Source of the DNA: a virus
DNA length: 22,059 nt
Virus record (IMG/VR): IMGVR_UViG_3300032173_000404
Coordinates: 1 to 22,059 of that record
Reading direction: 5' to 3' (one strand)
In this document: piece by piece, positions 11,509 through 19,398 of the stretch
Position numbering within the stretch: the first letter of the stretch is position 1
Layout of the letters: every line of letters begins with the position of its first letter
The notes under the pieces: generated by a model
Seen by the model: the letters and a program-made list of their open reading frames with translations, nothing else
Database searches by the model: none
Told to the model about the DNA's origin: nothing
Position numbers and translations under genes: made by a program

Positions 11509-12474
11509 ATGGCCGTAGCAGTCATTGGAGGAGCAGGCTTTATTGGAAGCAATCTTGTTGATGAGTTGATGGTTCAAGGATTTGAGGTAACGGTCCTTGA
11601 TAGTCTTCTTGACGGCAAGATTGAAAACCTTGCTAGATGGAAGGGAAATCCAAGGCTTGAGTTTGTTAGGGGAGATGCTCGTGATAGAGATGTTGCTCGC
11701 AGGGTATGTGACCATAAGGATTGGGTATTCAATCTTGCTGCTATGGCGCGCATTCAACCATCAATCACGGACCCACATTTCGCACTAGAGAATAACATCA
11801 TGGCTGCCATCAACATCCTGGAAGCCTGTCGTGTTGGAGAGGTAAAGCGCTATGTCTATTCTGCCAGTTCTTCCGTCTGTGGAGACAACGGAGCAGAACT
11901 TGCTCACAACAACATCCCAGTCGATGAACTCTGCGAGCGAGACCTCAAGTCCCCTTACGCCCTCTCAAAAGTCTTTGGCGAGGACCTTGCACAGTTGTAC
12001 CAGCGATTGTACCGGTTGCCCACTTGCTCACTCAGGTACTTCAATGCCTATGGGCCCCGTCACCAAGAAAGTGGTTCTTATGCAACAGTCGTTGCGCTCT
12101 TCCGTAAGCAAAAGCGTTTGGGCCTCCCGCTCACTATTGTGGGTGATGGAACACAGAGAAGAGATTTTACTTTTGTTGGTGATTGCGTTCGCGCAAATAT
12201 GTTTGCGGCAATGAACTATTTTGCGGGTGGCACATACAACATCGGTACAGGGAAAAACTATAGTATCTTAGAGGTTGCAGAGATGATTGACCCGGGTGGT
12301 GAGCGTGAGTTCCTACCTGCAAGAGAAGGTGAATACTCAGCAACACTTGCAGATAACAAAAAGGCATTTGAAGAACTGGGATGGAAGCCTCAGATTGATT
12401 TTGCTACTGGCCTCCATGTCACAGACAAATACGAAGAGATGGGCAGACCTTCTCTAATCATTTCATCGAGGTAA
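11509..12474 (+). CDS. NAD-dependent epimerase/dehydratase (extended SDR)
   Basis: This 321-residue protein begins with the Rossmann motif GGAGFIG (7-13), and D31 after VTVL is placed to bind the NAD ribose. The catalytic set is S120-S122 (YSASSS) and Y150-x3-K154 (SPYALSK). RYFNAYGPRH and the later RRDFTFVGDCVRA are typical of UDP-glucose 4-epimerase-like and nucleotide-sugar dehydratase enzymes. It would change a nucleotide-sugar for the glycosyltransferases on both sides; the exact sugar cannot be told. AAGGAG precedes ATG 11509. The next gene begins 2 nt after the stop. Confidence 0.92.
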   Translation: MAVAVIGGAGFIGSNLVDELMVQGFEVTVLDSLLDGKIENLARWKGNPRLEFVRGDARDRDVARRVCDHKDWVFNLAAMARIQPSITDPHFALENNIMAAINILEACRVGEVKRYVYSASSSVCGDNGAELAHNNIPVDELCERDLKSPYALSKVFGEDLAQLYQRLYRLPTCSLRYFNAYGPRHQESGSYATVVALFRKQKRLGLPLTIVGDGTQRRDFTFVGDCVRANMFAAMNYFAGGTYNIGTGKNYSILEVAEMIDPGGEREFLPAREGEYSATLADNKKAFEELGWKPQIDFATGLHVTDKYEEMGRPSLIISSR

Positions 12475-12476
12475 TA

Positions 12477-14324
12477 ATGAAGAAGATCATTTTCCGCGCA
12501 CCAGTTCAGACAGCATCTGGTTATGGTGTCCATTCGCGTATGTTGCTCAAGGCTCTTGACGAAGATGGTCGTTTTGACATCACTGTTATGTCTGTTCCAT
12601 GGGGAGCAACACCACTTGTTTATGAAGACACTCCGGAAATGAACCGCATCCGCGAATTGTCAAACAAGTTTAACCCGGCCGGTCCTCATAACTTTGATGC
12701 ATCTGTTCAGGTCACCATCCCAAATGAGTTTATGAAGATGGCGCCAAAGAACATCTGCGTCACAGCAGGCATTGAGACAGATCGCGTGACGCCTCTTTGG
12801 CAGACAAAGACAAACGAAGTTGCTGATGTCCTTGTTGTTCCATCCATTCATTCTGCTCGAGGCTTCACAACCGGCATTTACAATGGTGACAAGGGACCCG
12901 AGCAACTCCTGCTGCAGAAGCCACTCTACATTCTACCAGAGTGGGTAAATGACGAGGTATTCAACACCACGCCAGTCTCGTCATCACTTGACCTTTCAGA
13001 TATGCCAGATTTCAACTTTGTCTGTGTTGGTCTTGGTATGGATAAGGCTGATGGTGAAGACCGCAAGAACATCACTAACACTGTAAAGTGGTTCTGTGAG
13101 CAGTTCCGCGGCAGTCAAAACATTGGACTTGTTCTCAAAGTGTCGATGGTAAATTACTCTCCACTAGATTTCAAAAACATTCGGGCCCGCATTGCATACA
13201 TCAAGGCCCAAACAGGCTGCGGCCAGTTCCCACGGATCAAACTCATTCACGGGCGCTTGAGCGATCTTGAACTGGCCGCACTTTACAAGCACCCAAAGGT
13301 GAAGGCGTTTGTCACGCTCACTCATGGTGAAGGTTATGGTCTCCCTATTATCGAGGCTGCAGCGTGTGGTCTTCCTGTAGTTGCAACATCATGGTCAGGA
13401 CAACTTGACTTCCTGCACATCGATGGTAAGAACAAGTTTGTTGCTGTAGATTATGACCTGGCACCCATTCCAGAAAGCAGTCACTGGAAGGATGTAATGG
13501 AGCCAGGAACAAGATGGGCAAATCCCAAGGAAGCAGATGCAAAGTTGAAGATGGCAAAGGTTGTCATCAGTTACGACAAGCCAAAGGAATGGGCAGTAGA
13601 ACTTGCTGAACACATTGCTAAGAACTTCAATAGCAGTCTTGGTAAGGCCTGGGCACAGGACGTGTTCGACCTGGTTGAGGGAAACCCTGTCAAACTCACC
13701 AAAAATGTTATGGCTAAGGTGGCCCCATCCGATAAGCAACTAACTGACGTCACCCTTGTGGCCATCTCAGACGTCAATCTACGGCAGACAGCGGATGCAC
13801 TCATCAAATCACTCAACCAGATAGGCGTAGCAAAGTGCCTACTATTCACAAGTGAGGTCGGATTTGATGCAGGTGATAGCAGGATTTCAGTCATAGAAGT
13901 CCCTGCAATGAAGAGTGTGCCAGATTATGACAGGTTCTTTGCAAGAGACCTTCATAAATACATCGAGACAAGCCATGTTATAGTCGTGCAATGGGATGGC
14001 TATGTTCTAAATGGCTCTGCTTGGGACGAGATGTTCCTTGATTATGACCTTGTTGGTGCTCCGTGGTTCTGGGACAGCGTTGTGGGAAACATGGGGTTCT
14101 GTCTTATCTCTCACAAGATGCTTCTTGCATTGAGTGTTGAGGATAACTTCCCGATTACGCATCCACTTGATGTTGGTGTATGCCGCACATACCGTGCCAA
14201 GTTGGAAGAGATAGGAATGAAGTTTGCACCCATTGAAGTTGCAAACAGGTTCTCTATTGAAAATCAACCTTATGAGAGCCAGTTTGGTTGGCATGGTGTA
14301 AATCCATTCTATGGAGACAAGTGA
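12477..14324 (+). CDS. Two-domain glycosyltransferase: GT4 fused to DUF5672-like domain
   Basis: This 615-residue protein joins two units. Residues 1 to about 405 are a GT-B enzyme: APVQTASGYGVHSR at the N-lobe loop, PEWVNDEVF linker, and HGEGYGLPIIEAAACG carrying the E285-x7-E293 donor motif. Residues about 425-615 match the DUF5672 pattern: VVQWDGYVLNGSAWDEMF, DYDLVGAPWFWD, VGNMGFCLISHKML. That domain often occurs in glycan-synthesis proteins and may be a second transferase. GAGGTAATA lies before the ATG. The stop overlaps the next start (TGATG at 14322-14326), so the next gene is translationally coupled. Confidence 0.9.
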   Translation: MKKIIFRAPVQTASGYGVHSRMLLKALDEDGRFDITVMSVPWGATPLVYEDTPEMNRIRELSNKFNPAGPHNFDASVQVTIPNEFMKMAPKNICVTAGIETDRVTPLWQTKTNEVADVLVVPSIHSARGFTTGIYNGDKGPEQLLLQKPLYILPEWVNDEVFNTTPVSSSLDLSDMPDFNFVCVGLGMDKADGEDRKNITNTVKWFCEQFRGSQNIGLVLKVSMVNYSPLDFKNIRARIAYIKAQTGCGQFPRIKLIHGRLSDLELAALYKHPKVKAFVTLTHGEGYGLPIIEAAACGLPVVATSWSGQLDFLHIDGKNKFVAVDYDLAPIPESSHWKDVMEPGTRWANPKEADAKLKMAKVVISYDKPKEWAVELAEHIAKNFNSSLGKAWAQDVFDLVEGNPVKLTKNVMAKVAPSDKQLTDVTLVAISDVNLRQTADALIKSLNQIGVAKCLLFTSEVGFDAGDSRISVIEVPAMKSVPDYDRFFARDLHKYIETSHVIVVQWDGYVLNGSAWDEMFLDYDLVGAPWFWDSVVGNMGFCLISHKMLLALSVEDNFPITHPLDVGVCRTYRAKLEEIGMKFAPIEVANRFSIENQPYESQFGWHGVNPFYGDK

Positions 14325-15592
14325 TGTCAGATTACAAGTACTCAACAGAGTGTCGCTCTTGTGGCAACAAATACATCAGGGACTTCCTAGACTTGGGTGA
14401 GCAGCCATTGGTAAATTCACTGCTCAACAAGGAAGATCTTGATAAGGAAGAGCAAAAGTTCCCACTTACACTTGCTGTATGCGGGTTATGCACGCTTGTG
14501 CAAATCAGAGAGACAGTTGATCCTTCAGTCTTGTTTAAAGACTACGTGTATTTCTCATCGCAATCCAAGACAATGGTAGAGAGCGCAAGAGAATGTGTTG
14601 TAAGAGTTATCTCTGAAGAGAAGTTGAACAATGATAGTCTTGCAGTAGAACTTGCAAGTAATGATGGCTATCTTCTTCAACACTACGTTAAGGGAGGTAT
14701 CCCTGTTCTTGGCATCGATCCAGCAGAAAACATTGCAAAGATAGCGAATGAGGCCGGTATCAGAACATTACCAGAGTTCTTTACAAATGAACTTGCAGAT
14801 AAAATGGTGAAAGATGGAATGCTTGCTGATGTAGTCCATGCAAACAATGTGCTTGCTCACGTTGCTGATACAAATGGGTTCGTAGAGGGTATTAAAAAAA
14901 TACTTAAGCCATCAGGTGTAGCCATTGTTGAGGTCCCGTACATTGGAGACTTTATTGAGAAGGCAGAGTTTGACACAACCTATCACGAACATCTGTGCTA
15001 TTTCTCATTCACATCAATCGACAAACTCTTTAGTCGTCATGGCCTCAAGATAACAAAGATAGAAAGGTTGCCAATACATGGTGGCTCTCTTAGAGTGTTT
15101 GCAAGAAGGTCATCATACTGGGTTGATGGATCTGTTGATGAAATCTTCAAGGAAGAGAAAGCAAAGGGATTGGAACTGGGTCATTACTACTTTGGTGGGT
15201 TTGGCGGAGGTCCTAGTTTTGAGAGACGTGTGTTTGACAAGATGACAAAGTTCTGGACAAAGGTAAAAGAACTTGCTGAGACGGGGTCAGTTGCTGCATA
15301 CGGAGCGGCGGCAAAAGGAAACACACTACTAAACTACAACTGTCCAGATAGAGACCCAACTCTAATCTCATTCATCGTGGATAGCACACCAGCAAAACAA
15401 GGCAAATGGTCCCCAGGAGCACACATCCCTATTGTGTCGCCTCACTTCTTCTTGGATCATTATCCAACTCACTGCATTATTTTACCTTGGAACTTTGCAG
15501 CAGAGATTGCTGGTAAGGAGCATCAGTTTGTAAATGAGGGTGGTACGTTCTGGGTACCTGATGAGAAACTTGGACTAAAGGAATGGAAATAA
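14324..15592 (+). CDS. Sugar C-methyltransferase (zinc-binding, TylCIII/NovU-like)
   Basis: I start this at ATG 14324, giving 422 residues; an upstream ATG at 14288 lies inside the preceding gene. The N-terminal zinc site is C10-x2-C13 and C53-x2-C56. The SAM-binding motif is VELASNDGYLL (108-118) with IDPAEN downstream. YHEHLCYFSF (about 220-229) is the catalytic-loop pattern of the deoxysugar C-methyltransferases. The C-terminal third (AAYGAAAKGNTLLNY...VPDEKLGLK) is the domain that completes this family. It would add a methyl group to carbon 3 of a nucleotide-linked keto-deoxysugar. It is coupled to the fusion transferase upstream and followed after 1 nt by the dehydrogenase-like gene. Confidence 0.9.
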   Translation: MSDYKYSTECRSCGNKYIRDFLDLGEQPLVNSLLNKEDLDKEEQKFPLTLAVCGLCTLVQIRETVDPSVLFKDYVYFSSQSKTMVESARECVVRVISEEKLNNDSLAVELASNDGYLLQHYVKGGIPVLGIDPAENIAKIANEAGIRTLPEFFTNELADKMVKDGMLADVVHANNVLAHVADTNGFVEGIKKILKPSGVAIVEVPYIGDFIEKAEFDTTYHEHLCYFSFTSIDKLFSRHGLKITKIERLPIHGGSLRVFARRSSYWVDGSVDEIFKEEKAKGLELGHYYFGGFGGGPSFERRVFDKMTKFWTKVKELAETGSVAAYGAAAKGNTLLNYNCPDRDPTLISFIVDSTPAKQGKWSPGAHIPIVSPHFFLDHYPTHCIILPWNFAAEIAGKEHQFVNEGGTFWVPDEKLGLKEWK

Positions 15593-15593
15593 C

Positions 15594-16511
15594 ATGGACA
15601 TAAATGCGCCTGATTTCGTAGCAAGTTTCAAGAAAGAGAATGCACTCGTTGGTATTATTGGACAGGGTTTTGTTGGTACGGCGATGCGAGCATACTTTGA
15701 GAGACACGAGTTCCCAGTTATCTCGTACGACAAGTATCAGTCTGCGTCGCTTGGTCTTGACGAAGTTGTCAAGAAGGCTGATATCATTTTTGTTTGTGTT
15801 CCTACACCAATGCGTCAAACTGGTGAGTGCTACACAGGTATTGTTGAAGATGTATTCCAGGACGTCGAGTGTATGTCAAGACAAGTTGGTCGTCCAACAG
15901 ACACGTTCATCGTATGTCTTAAGAGCACTGTTCCACCAGGCTTCACGGACAAGATGAAGAGCAGATACCCCAATATGAGGATCACCTTTAGCCCAGAGTT
16001 CTTAATGGAAAAGTCTGCTTCACAAGATATGATAAGTGCAAACCGTATTCTGTGTGGTGGATCTCCTGAAGATACAGCAGTTGTTCTTCAGTTCTTCCTG
16101 GCTGCTGATCAGCGTCGAGTTGATGAGGGGAAGGTCATCCTCGTTCAGTGTCCTGCCAAGTCTGCAGAGATGACGAAGTTGATGACAAATGGCTTACTCT
16201 TTACAAAGGTTGTGTTCTGCAATGAGATCTATCAACTATGTGAAAAGTTAGGCATTGATTATAGCGAGGTTCGGTGGCTTACAGTCCTGGACCCACGCAT
16301 CGGTGCAAGTCACACGCAAGTTCCAGGACCAGATACATTCCTTGGTGCTGGCGGTCATTGCTTCCCAAAGGATATGCATAACCTCAAGTTTGTTGCTGCG
16401 CAGAAGGGACTTGCTGAAAAGATGTTCTCAACTGTTCTTGCACGCAATGGTGATCTTCGTGAGGAAAAGGATTGGGAAAAGATGAATGACAGGGCGGTGA
16501 CTGACAAATGA
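15594..16511 (+). CDS. UDP-glucose/GDP-mannose dehydrogenase-like protein, short form
   Basis: This 305-residue protein has the NAD-binding GQGFVG (23-28), STVPPG (111-116), FSPEFLMEK (132-140), K195 in the central domain helix (AEMTKLMTN), and the catalytic Cys256 in GGHCFPKD. It matches the NAD-binding and central domains of UDP-glucose 6-dehydrogenase. However, it ends about 45 residues after the Cys, so the usual C-terminal UDP-binding domain (about 100 residues) is missing. It may still oxidise a nucleotide sugar to a uronic acid, or may have changed substrate. Its ATG lies 1 nt after the upstream stop, and its TGA overlaps the next ATG. Confidence 0.88.
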   Translation: MDINAPDFVASFKKENALVGIIGQGFVGTAMRAYFERHEFPVISYDKYQSASLGLDEVVKKADIIFVCVPTPMRQTGECYTGIVEDVFQDVECMSRQVGRPTDTFIVCLKSTVPPGFTDKMKSRYPNMRITFSPEFLMEKSASQDMISANRILCGGSPEDTAVVLQFFLAADQRRVDEGKVILVQCPAKSAEMTKLMTNGLLFTKVVFCNEIYQLCEKLGIDYSEVRWLTVLDPRIGASHTQVPGPDTFLGAGGHCFPKDMHNLKFVAAQKGLAEKMFSTVLARNGDLREEKDWEKMNDRAVTDK

Positions 16512-16849
16512 AGGCAACTCTAAGCATCACACCAACAGATAGGCTTCTCATTATTGATAGCAAGACAGCGGGCAGATTGCCACAGCCATTTGAGCAGGAC
16601 TATAAGCACGTAGTAGTGTTAGACACCAAGGGCATTGAGATACGCCAGTACGAGCAACTTGAGATGGGTAAGAGTAAGTATGCCATTCACAAAGAGCGCA
16701 TTGAAGCGGACTTTGAAATGCCTGAACTAACGATGCTTGTTGAGAACAAGTTCGTTTCTTCATTTATGAAGACTTGGGTTAAGGACAAGATTGATGTTCG
16801 TAAGCCTGCAAGATTAGCACTAAAGAGCCTGAAGCCTGTACTCGAGTAA
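16508..16849 (+). CDS. Hypothetical protein, 113 residues
   Basis: The ATG at 16508 overlaps the upstream stop (ATGA). The protein has a beta-rich first half (LLIIDSKTAGRLP, HVVVLDTKGIEIRQYEQL) and a basic helical second half ending in KPARLALKSLKPVLE. There is no membrane segment or Cys pattern. I do not recognise it. The overlap shows it is co-translated with the sugar cassette, but its composition does not suggest an enzyme. Confidence 0.65.
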   Translation: MKATLSITPTDRLLIIDSKTAGRLPQPFEQDYKHVVVLDTKGIEIRQYEQLEMGKSKYAIHKERIEADFEMPELTMLVENKFVSSFMKTWVKDKIDVRKPARLALKSLKPVLE

Positions 16850-16882
16850 GGATTTGTAGTAAGATACTAAAAGGAGAAACTA

Positions 16883-17119
16883 ATGAGACTTTCCAATGAA
16901 GCACTCCTGGAGATCATGGCGATTGTTCAGGACGGTATTATGGGTATCAAGGATGCATCAAAGGGACTTCGCGAACTTGACCTTGCTGTAAATGAAGATC
17001 ATACTGATGTTCTTGATCTAAGCACAGATTACACCAAGATGCATCCGCGTGTGAATGTTTGGCCTGATGATGTTGATGAAGATCAAGAGCCAACGCCTGG
17101 TGACGGGAGCCTAAACTAA
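16883..17119 (+). CDS. Small acidic hypothetical protein
   Basis: This 78-residue protein has a helical N-terminal half (LLEIMAIVQDGIMGIKDASKGLREL) and an acidic tail (WPDDVDEDQEPTPGDG). A strong AAAGGAG site precedes ATG 16883. The stop codon TAA shares its last A with the ATG of the zinc-ribbon gene (TAATG), so the two are translated in series. Function is unknown. Confidence 0.7.
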   Translation: MRLSNEALLEIMAIVQDGIMGIKDASKGLRELDLAVNEDHTDVLDLSTDYTKMHPRVNVWPDDVDEDQEPTPGDGSLN

Positions 17120-17364
17120 TGCCAACTTATGCTTTTAGGTGTCCGAAATGCTCAGGTGAAGTAGAGCACGTAATGCGCATTGCTGAGTATCTCGAAAATC
17201 CAAAGCCTGTTTGTTGTGCAGAGGGTTGTGATGGTCAGCAAGAGATGGTGTCTATTCCTGTCCTTTCTCACTTCTCTTTGACAGGTGTTGGCTGGACGCC
17301 AAAGTTCGCTAATGGCAATGCAGACGGTCCATCGACCGACCTTGTGATGCCACGCAAGAGGTAA
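17119..17364 (+). CDS. FmdB-type zinc ribbon protein
   Basis: This 81-residue protein begins MPTYAFRCPKCSGEVEHVM, the typical opening of FmdB/regulatory zinc ribbons (normally MPxYEYRCxxC). C8 and C11 form the first knuckle, and C32, C33 and C37 in the VCCAEGC stretch supply the second pair. Phages often carry such proteins among structural or regulatory genes. The target, nucleic acid or protein, is unknown. It starts by overlap with the stop of the gene before it. Confidence 0.85.
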   Translation: MPTYAFRCPKCSGEVEHVMRIAEYLENPKPVCCAEGCDGQQEMVSIPVLSHFSLTGVGWTPKFANGNADGPSTDLVMPRKR

Positions 17365-17367
17365 GTT

Positions 17368-17685
17368 ATGTGGGAATGGATCCTTATCTTCATCCTGTTG
17401 GTAGCATTATGCGGGATGACATTTGTAGCATACAGGTTTTATCGTAAGTGTGTTGTGTATGATGAGGTGTTTCAGTACATCTCTGATGACATCACAACAA
17501 ACTTGCTGCAGTTTCAGAGAATGATGAAGAGCAATGTTATGTCAAATGAGCCTGAAATAAAGGCTGCTCATTCTAACATGGCCGTAATGGGCCGCCGTCT
17601 TAACGAAATACTTCAGCGCATGGAAGAGGCAACGGGCCTCGAACTGCGTCCCCCGCCGTCGCCGCAACGCCCAGTAGTCAAATAG
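17368..17685 (+). CDS. Membrane-anchored hypothetical protein
   Basis: This 105-residue protein has one N-terminal membrane helix (residues 2-23, WEWILIFILLVALCGMTFVAY). A basic stop (RFYRKC) and a helical soluble part (residues 30-95) follow, with a Pro-rich tail PPPSPQRP. A single short segment near the N-terminus fits an N-terminal anchor with the rest in the cytoplasm. It begins 3 nt after the zinc-ribbon gene with AAGAGG before the ATG. Function is unknown. Confidence 0.75.
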   Translation: MWEWILIFILLVALCGMTFVAYRFYRKCVVYDEVFQYISDDITTNLLQFQRMMKSNVMSNEPEIKAAHSNMAVMGRRLNEILQRMEEATGLELRPPPSPQRPVVK

Positions 17686-17692
17686 GAGACAA

Positions 17693-18472
17693 ATGGCAGC
17701 GTATTTTACACGCAATACCGACAGGTCCATCGAGCATTTCCAGGACGCAGATGAGAGTGGAGATAAGGTTCTTGCTCACGAGATCTTTGATAAAGAGATC
17801 AGGCCTGCATTTGAGAAACTTATTGAGAACCTGATTTATGTTTATGGCTTCTACACCCTAGGTGATGTGCCCACACTTCAACGAGAATGCCTAACAGACC
17901 TCTATAGCACACTTCCTAAGTTTGATGCAACCAAGTCTGCAAATCCCAATAAACTCACATCAGCAGCGTTCTCATACTTCAACATGGTTGCCAAGAACTG
18001 GTTCATCGCCAGGGCTCGTGAGAACCAGAAGAAGAATAAGAATGAGAGCGAGTTGTTCTACGACCTGGACCACGAAGCGGCCAAGAATGACCCCAACTTT
18101 CAGGTAAGTGCTCACGAAGTTATTATAGAAGAGAAGGAACGCTGGCTTGAGTTTTATAAAGCAATGGACATCTGGCGTGATAAACTCAAGAAGAAGAATG
18201 AAAAACAGGTTCTTGAAGCAATCATCTTCATTATGAAAAACGCTGAGATGATTACTATTTACAACAAGAAGGCCGTTTATCTTTATCTTCGGGAACTTAC
18301 AGGCTTGAATACCAAGCAGATTGTGGTAAATCTCAAGAAGATCAAGGCCCTCTATGCAGAGTGGCACGAGACATACCACTCAACGGGAGCCACCAGCAAT
18401 GCTGAAGATGACGACGAAGATGACGAAGGAGAGTTTGACGGAGGAGATTATAGCGAATGCCAGACGCGATAG
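17693..18472 (+). CDS. T4 gp55-like late sigma factor
   Basis: This 259-residue protein has a central stretch at about 82-120, beginning FDATKSANPNKLTSAAF and ending in RARENQKKNK. It lines up with the sigma region 2-like core of T4 gp55 (FDETKYKNPHAYITQACF, then basic residues). The whole is similar in size to gp55-type factors but longer at both ends. The C-terminal tail is a run of Asp/Glu (AEDDDEDDEGEFDGGDYSE). gp55 replaces host sigma at phage late promoters and works with a sliding-clamp coactivator. GGAGA precedes ATG 17693. It sits just before the baseplate genes, the class of genes it would switch on. Confidence 0.82.
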   Translation: MAAYFTRNTDRSIEHFQDADESGDKVLAHEIFDKEIRPAFEKLIENLIYVYGFYTLGDVPTLQRECLTDLYSTLPKFDATKSANPNKLTSAAFSYFNMVAKNWFIARARENQKKNKNESELFYDLDHEAAKNDPNFQVSAHEVIIEEKERWLEFYKAMDIWRDKLKKKNEKQVLEAIIFIMKNAEMITIYNKKAVYLYLRELTGLNTKQIVVNLKKIKALYAEWHETYHSTGATSNAEDDDEDDEGEFDGGDYSECQTR

Positions 18473-18749
18473 AAAGCGTCTAGAGGCTGCCGCTGACGGT
18501 CTTACTCACGGATTTAGCAGGAAAACGGCCACCGAGGACGAGGATGAACCTCTCGATCCTGAGGTGGCCGCTGCTTTTGCAGAAGAGATAGCCGGGCTTA
18601 GTGAGGCTTTGACAAACGTGAATAAGCAACTTGTTGAACTTGTCAAACTTGAAAGTCGCAGTGCTCCTCCTGTAGAAGATCCAATGAGGTTGTCAAAGCA
18701 ACAGACTGAGGATGTCTTTGACGAAATCCAGCCGCAGGAAGCCAACTAA
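18420..18749 (+). CDS. Hypothetical helical protein overlapping the sigma gene
   Basis: The frame is open from 18354. I choose ATG 18420 (MTKESLTEEIIANARRDRKR), giving 109 residues; ATGs at 18399 and 18408 are alternatives. The overlap with the sigma gene is then 53 nt, coding the acidic sigma tail in one frame and this N-terminus in the other. The protein is helix-rich, with acidic stretches (EDEDEPLDPE) and a coiled-coil-like middle (EIAGLSEALTNVNKQLVELVKLE). No domain is recognised. Its stop lies directly before the GTG of the gp5-like gene, and it probably belongs to the baseplate/late group. Confidence 0.65.
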   Translation: MTKESLTEEIIANARRDRKRLEAAADGLTHGFSRKTATEDEDEPLDPEVAAAFAEEIAGLSEALTNVNKQLVELVKLESRSAPPVEDPMRLSKQQTEDVFDEIQPQEAN

Positions 18750-19397
18750 GTGTCTTCTGATATGTTCAACGAGAAGTATCGCCGACCTAACATCTCATTT
18801 ACTGAGATGCTCAAGAAAGGTGCTGGGGGTCAGTACCGCGAAAGAGGCGACTACGTCCCGAATATGTATCGTGCTCTCGTTATTGCTATGGATTCAGAGG
18901 GCGGGAAATTGGAGTCACCAGACGGTGAGCCAATGGATGGAAGTATTTTACACGTGACTGTGAAAAGTCAAGAGGGCAAGGAACTTGTAAAATACTATGT
19001 TGAACCTACGCTAGGGCCTTACAATCCTAAAAACTCTGTGAGAGCGCGCATAATGACCAACAACATGGACGAGGTTATAGCAGACGAAGACCTTAGAACA
19101 TACTGGCCACTCTTCCCAGGCGCAGACACACCTTCTGCAGGTGAAATGGTGTATGTAATGTTTGAAGACGAAGCGATGCATCATGGACTGTGGGTTGCAA
19201 AAGTTCCTATGGCAGAGCCAGGACCAGATGATGAAATCAAATCTACAAAAAATCTAATCTTGATGAGCACCGCTCTGAAGAACGCTGACAAGTCTAACAA
19301 ACAACTGTTCGTTGATACGAGCGCACCAAAACCGACAGCAGGAAATCCAAGCCCAATCAAGCCACAACAACCACTGACAGTGCTCTTTATGGACTAA
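18750..19397 (+). CDS. Baseplate hub protein, gp5-type OB-fold domain
   Basis: This 215-residue protein starts at GTG 18750, immediately after the previous stop. A stretch at about 95-160 (VRARIMTNNMDEVIADEDLRTYWPLFPG, then GEMVYVMFEDEAMHHGLWVAKVP) reads like the OB-fold domain of T4 gp5/VgrG-type hub proteins: a set of short beta strands in which a ligand-facing channel is described by 'G..V.V.F...'. No lysozyme domain or beta-helix spike follows, so the puncturing functions must be in other proteins. An in-frame ATG at 18762 is an alternative start. The next gene begins 1 nt after its stop. Confidence 0.75.
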   Translation: MSSDMFNEKYRRPNISFTEMLKKGAGGQYRERGDYVPNMYRALVIAMDSEGGKLESPDGEPMDGSILHVTVKSQEGKELVKYYVEPTLGPYNPKNSVRARIMTNNMDEVIADEDLRTYWPLFPGADTPSAGEMVYVMFEDEAMHHGLWVAKVPMAEPGPDDEIKSTKNLILMSTALKNADKSNKQLFVDTSAPKPTAGNPSPIKPQQPLTVLFMD

Positions 19398-19398
19398 C

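Noticed and set aside
14288-14323. Earlier ATG for the C-methyltransferase
   Set aside because: The TGATG overlap at 14322-14326 and the usual family start (short lead before the first CxxC) favour 14324.
18354-18419. Upstream start of the gene after the sigma factor
   Set aside because: A start at 18354 would overlap the sigma gene by about 120 nt and has no RBS; a start at 18420 or a nearby ATG is more economical.
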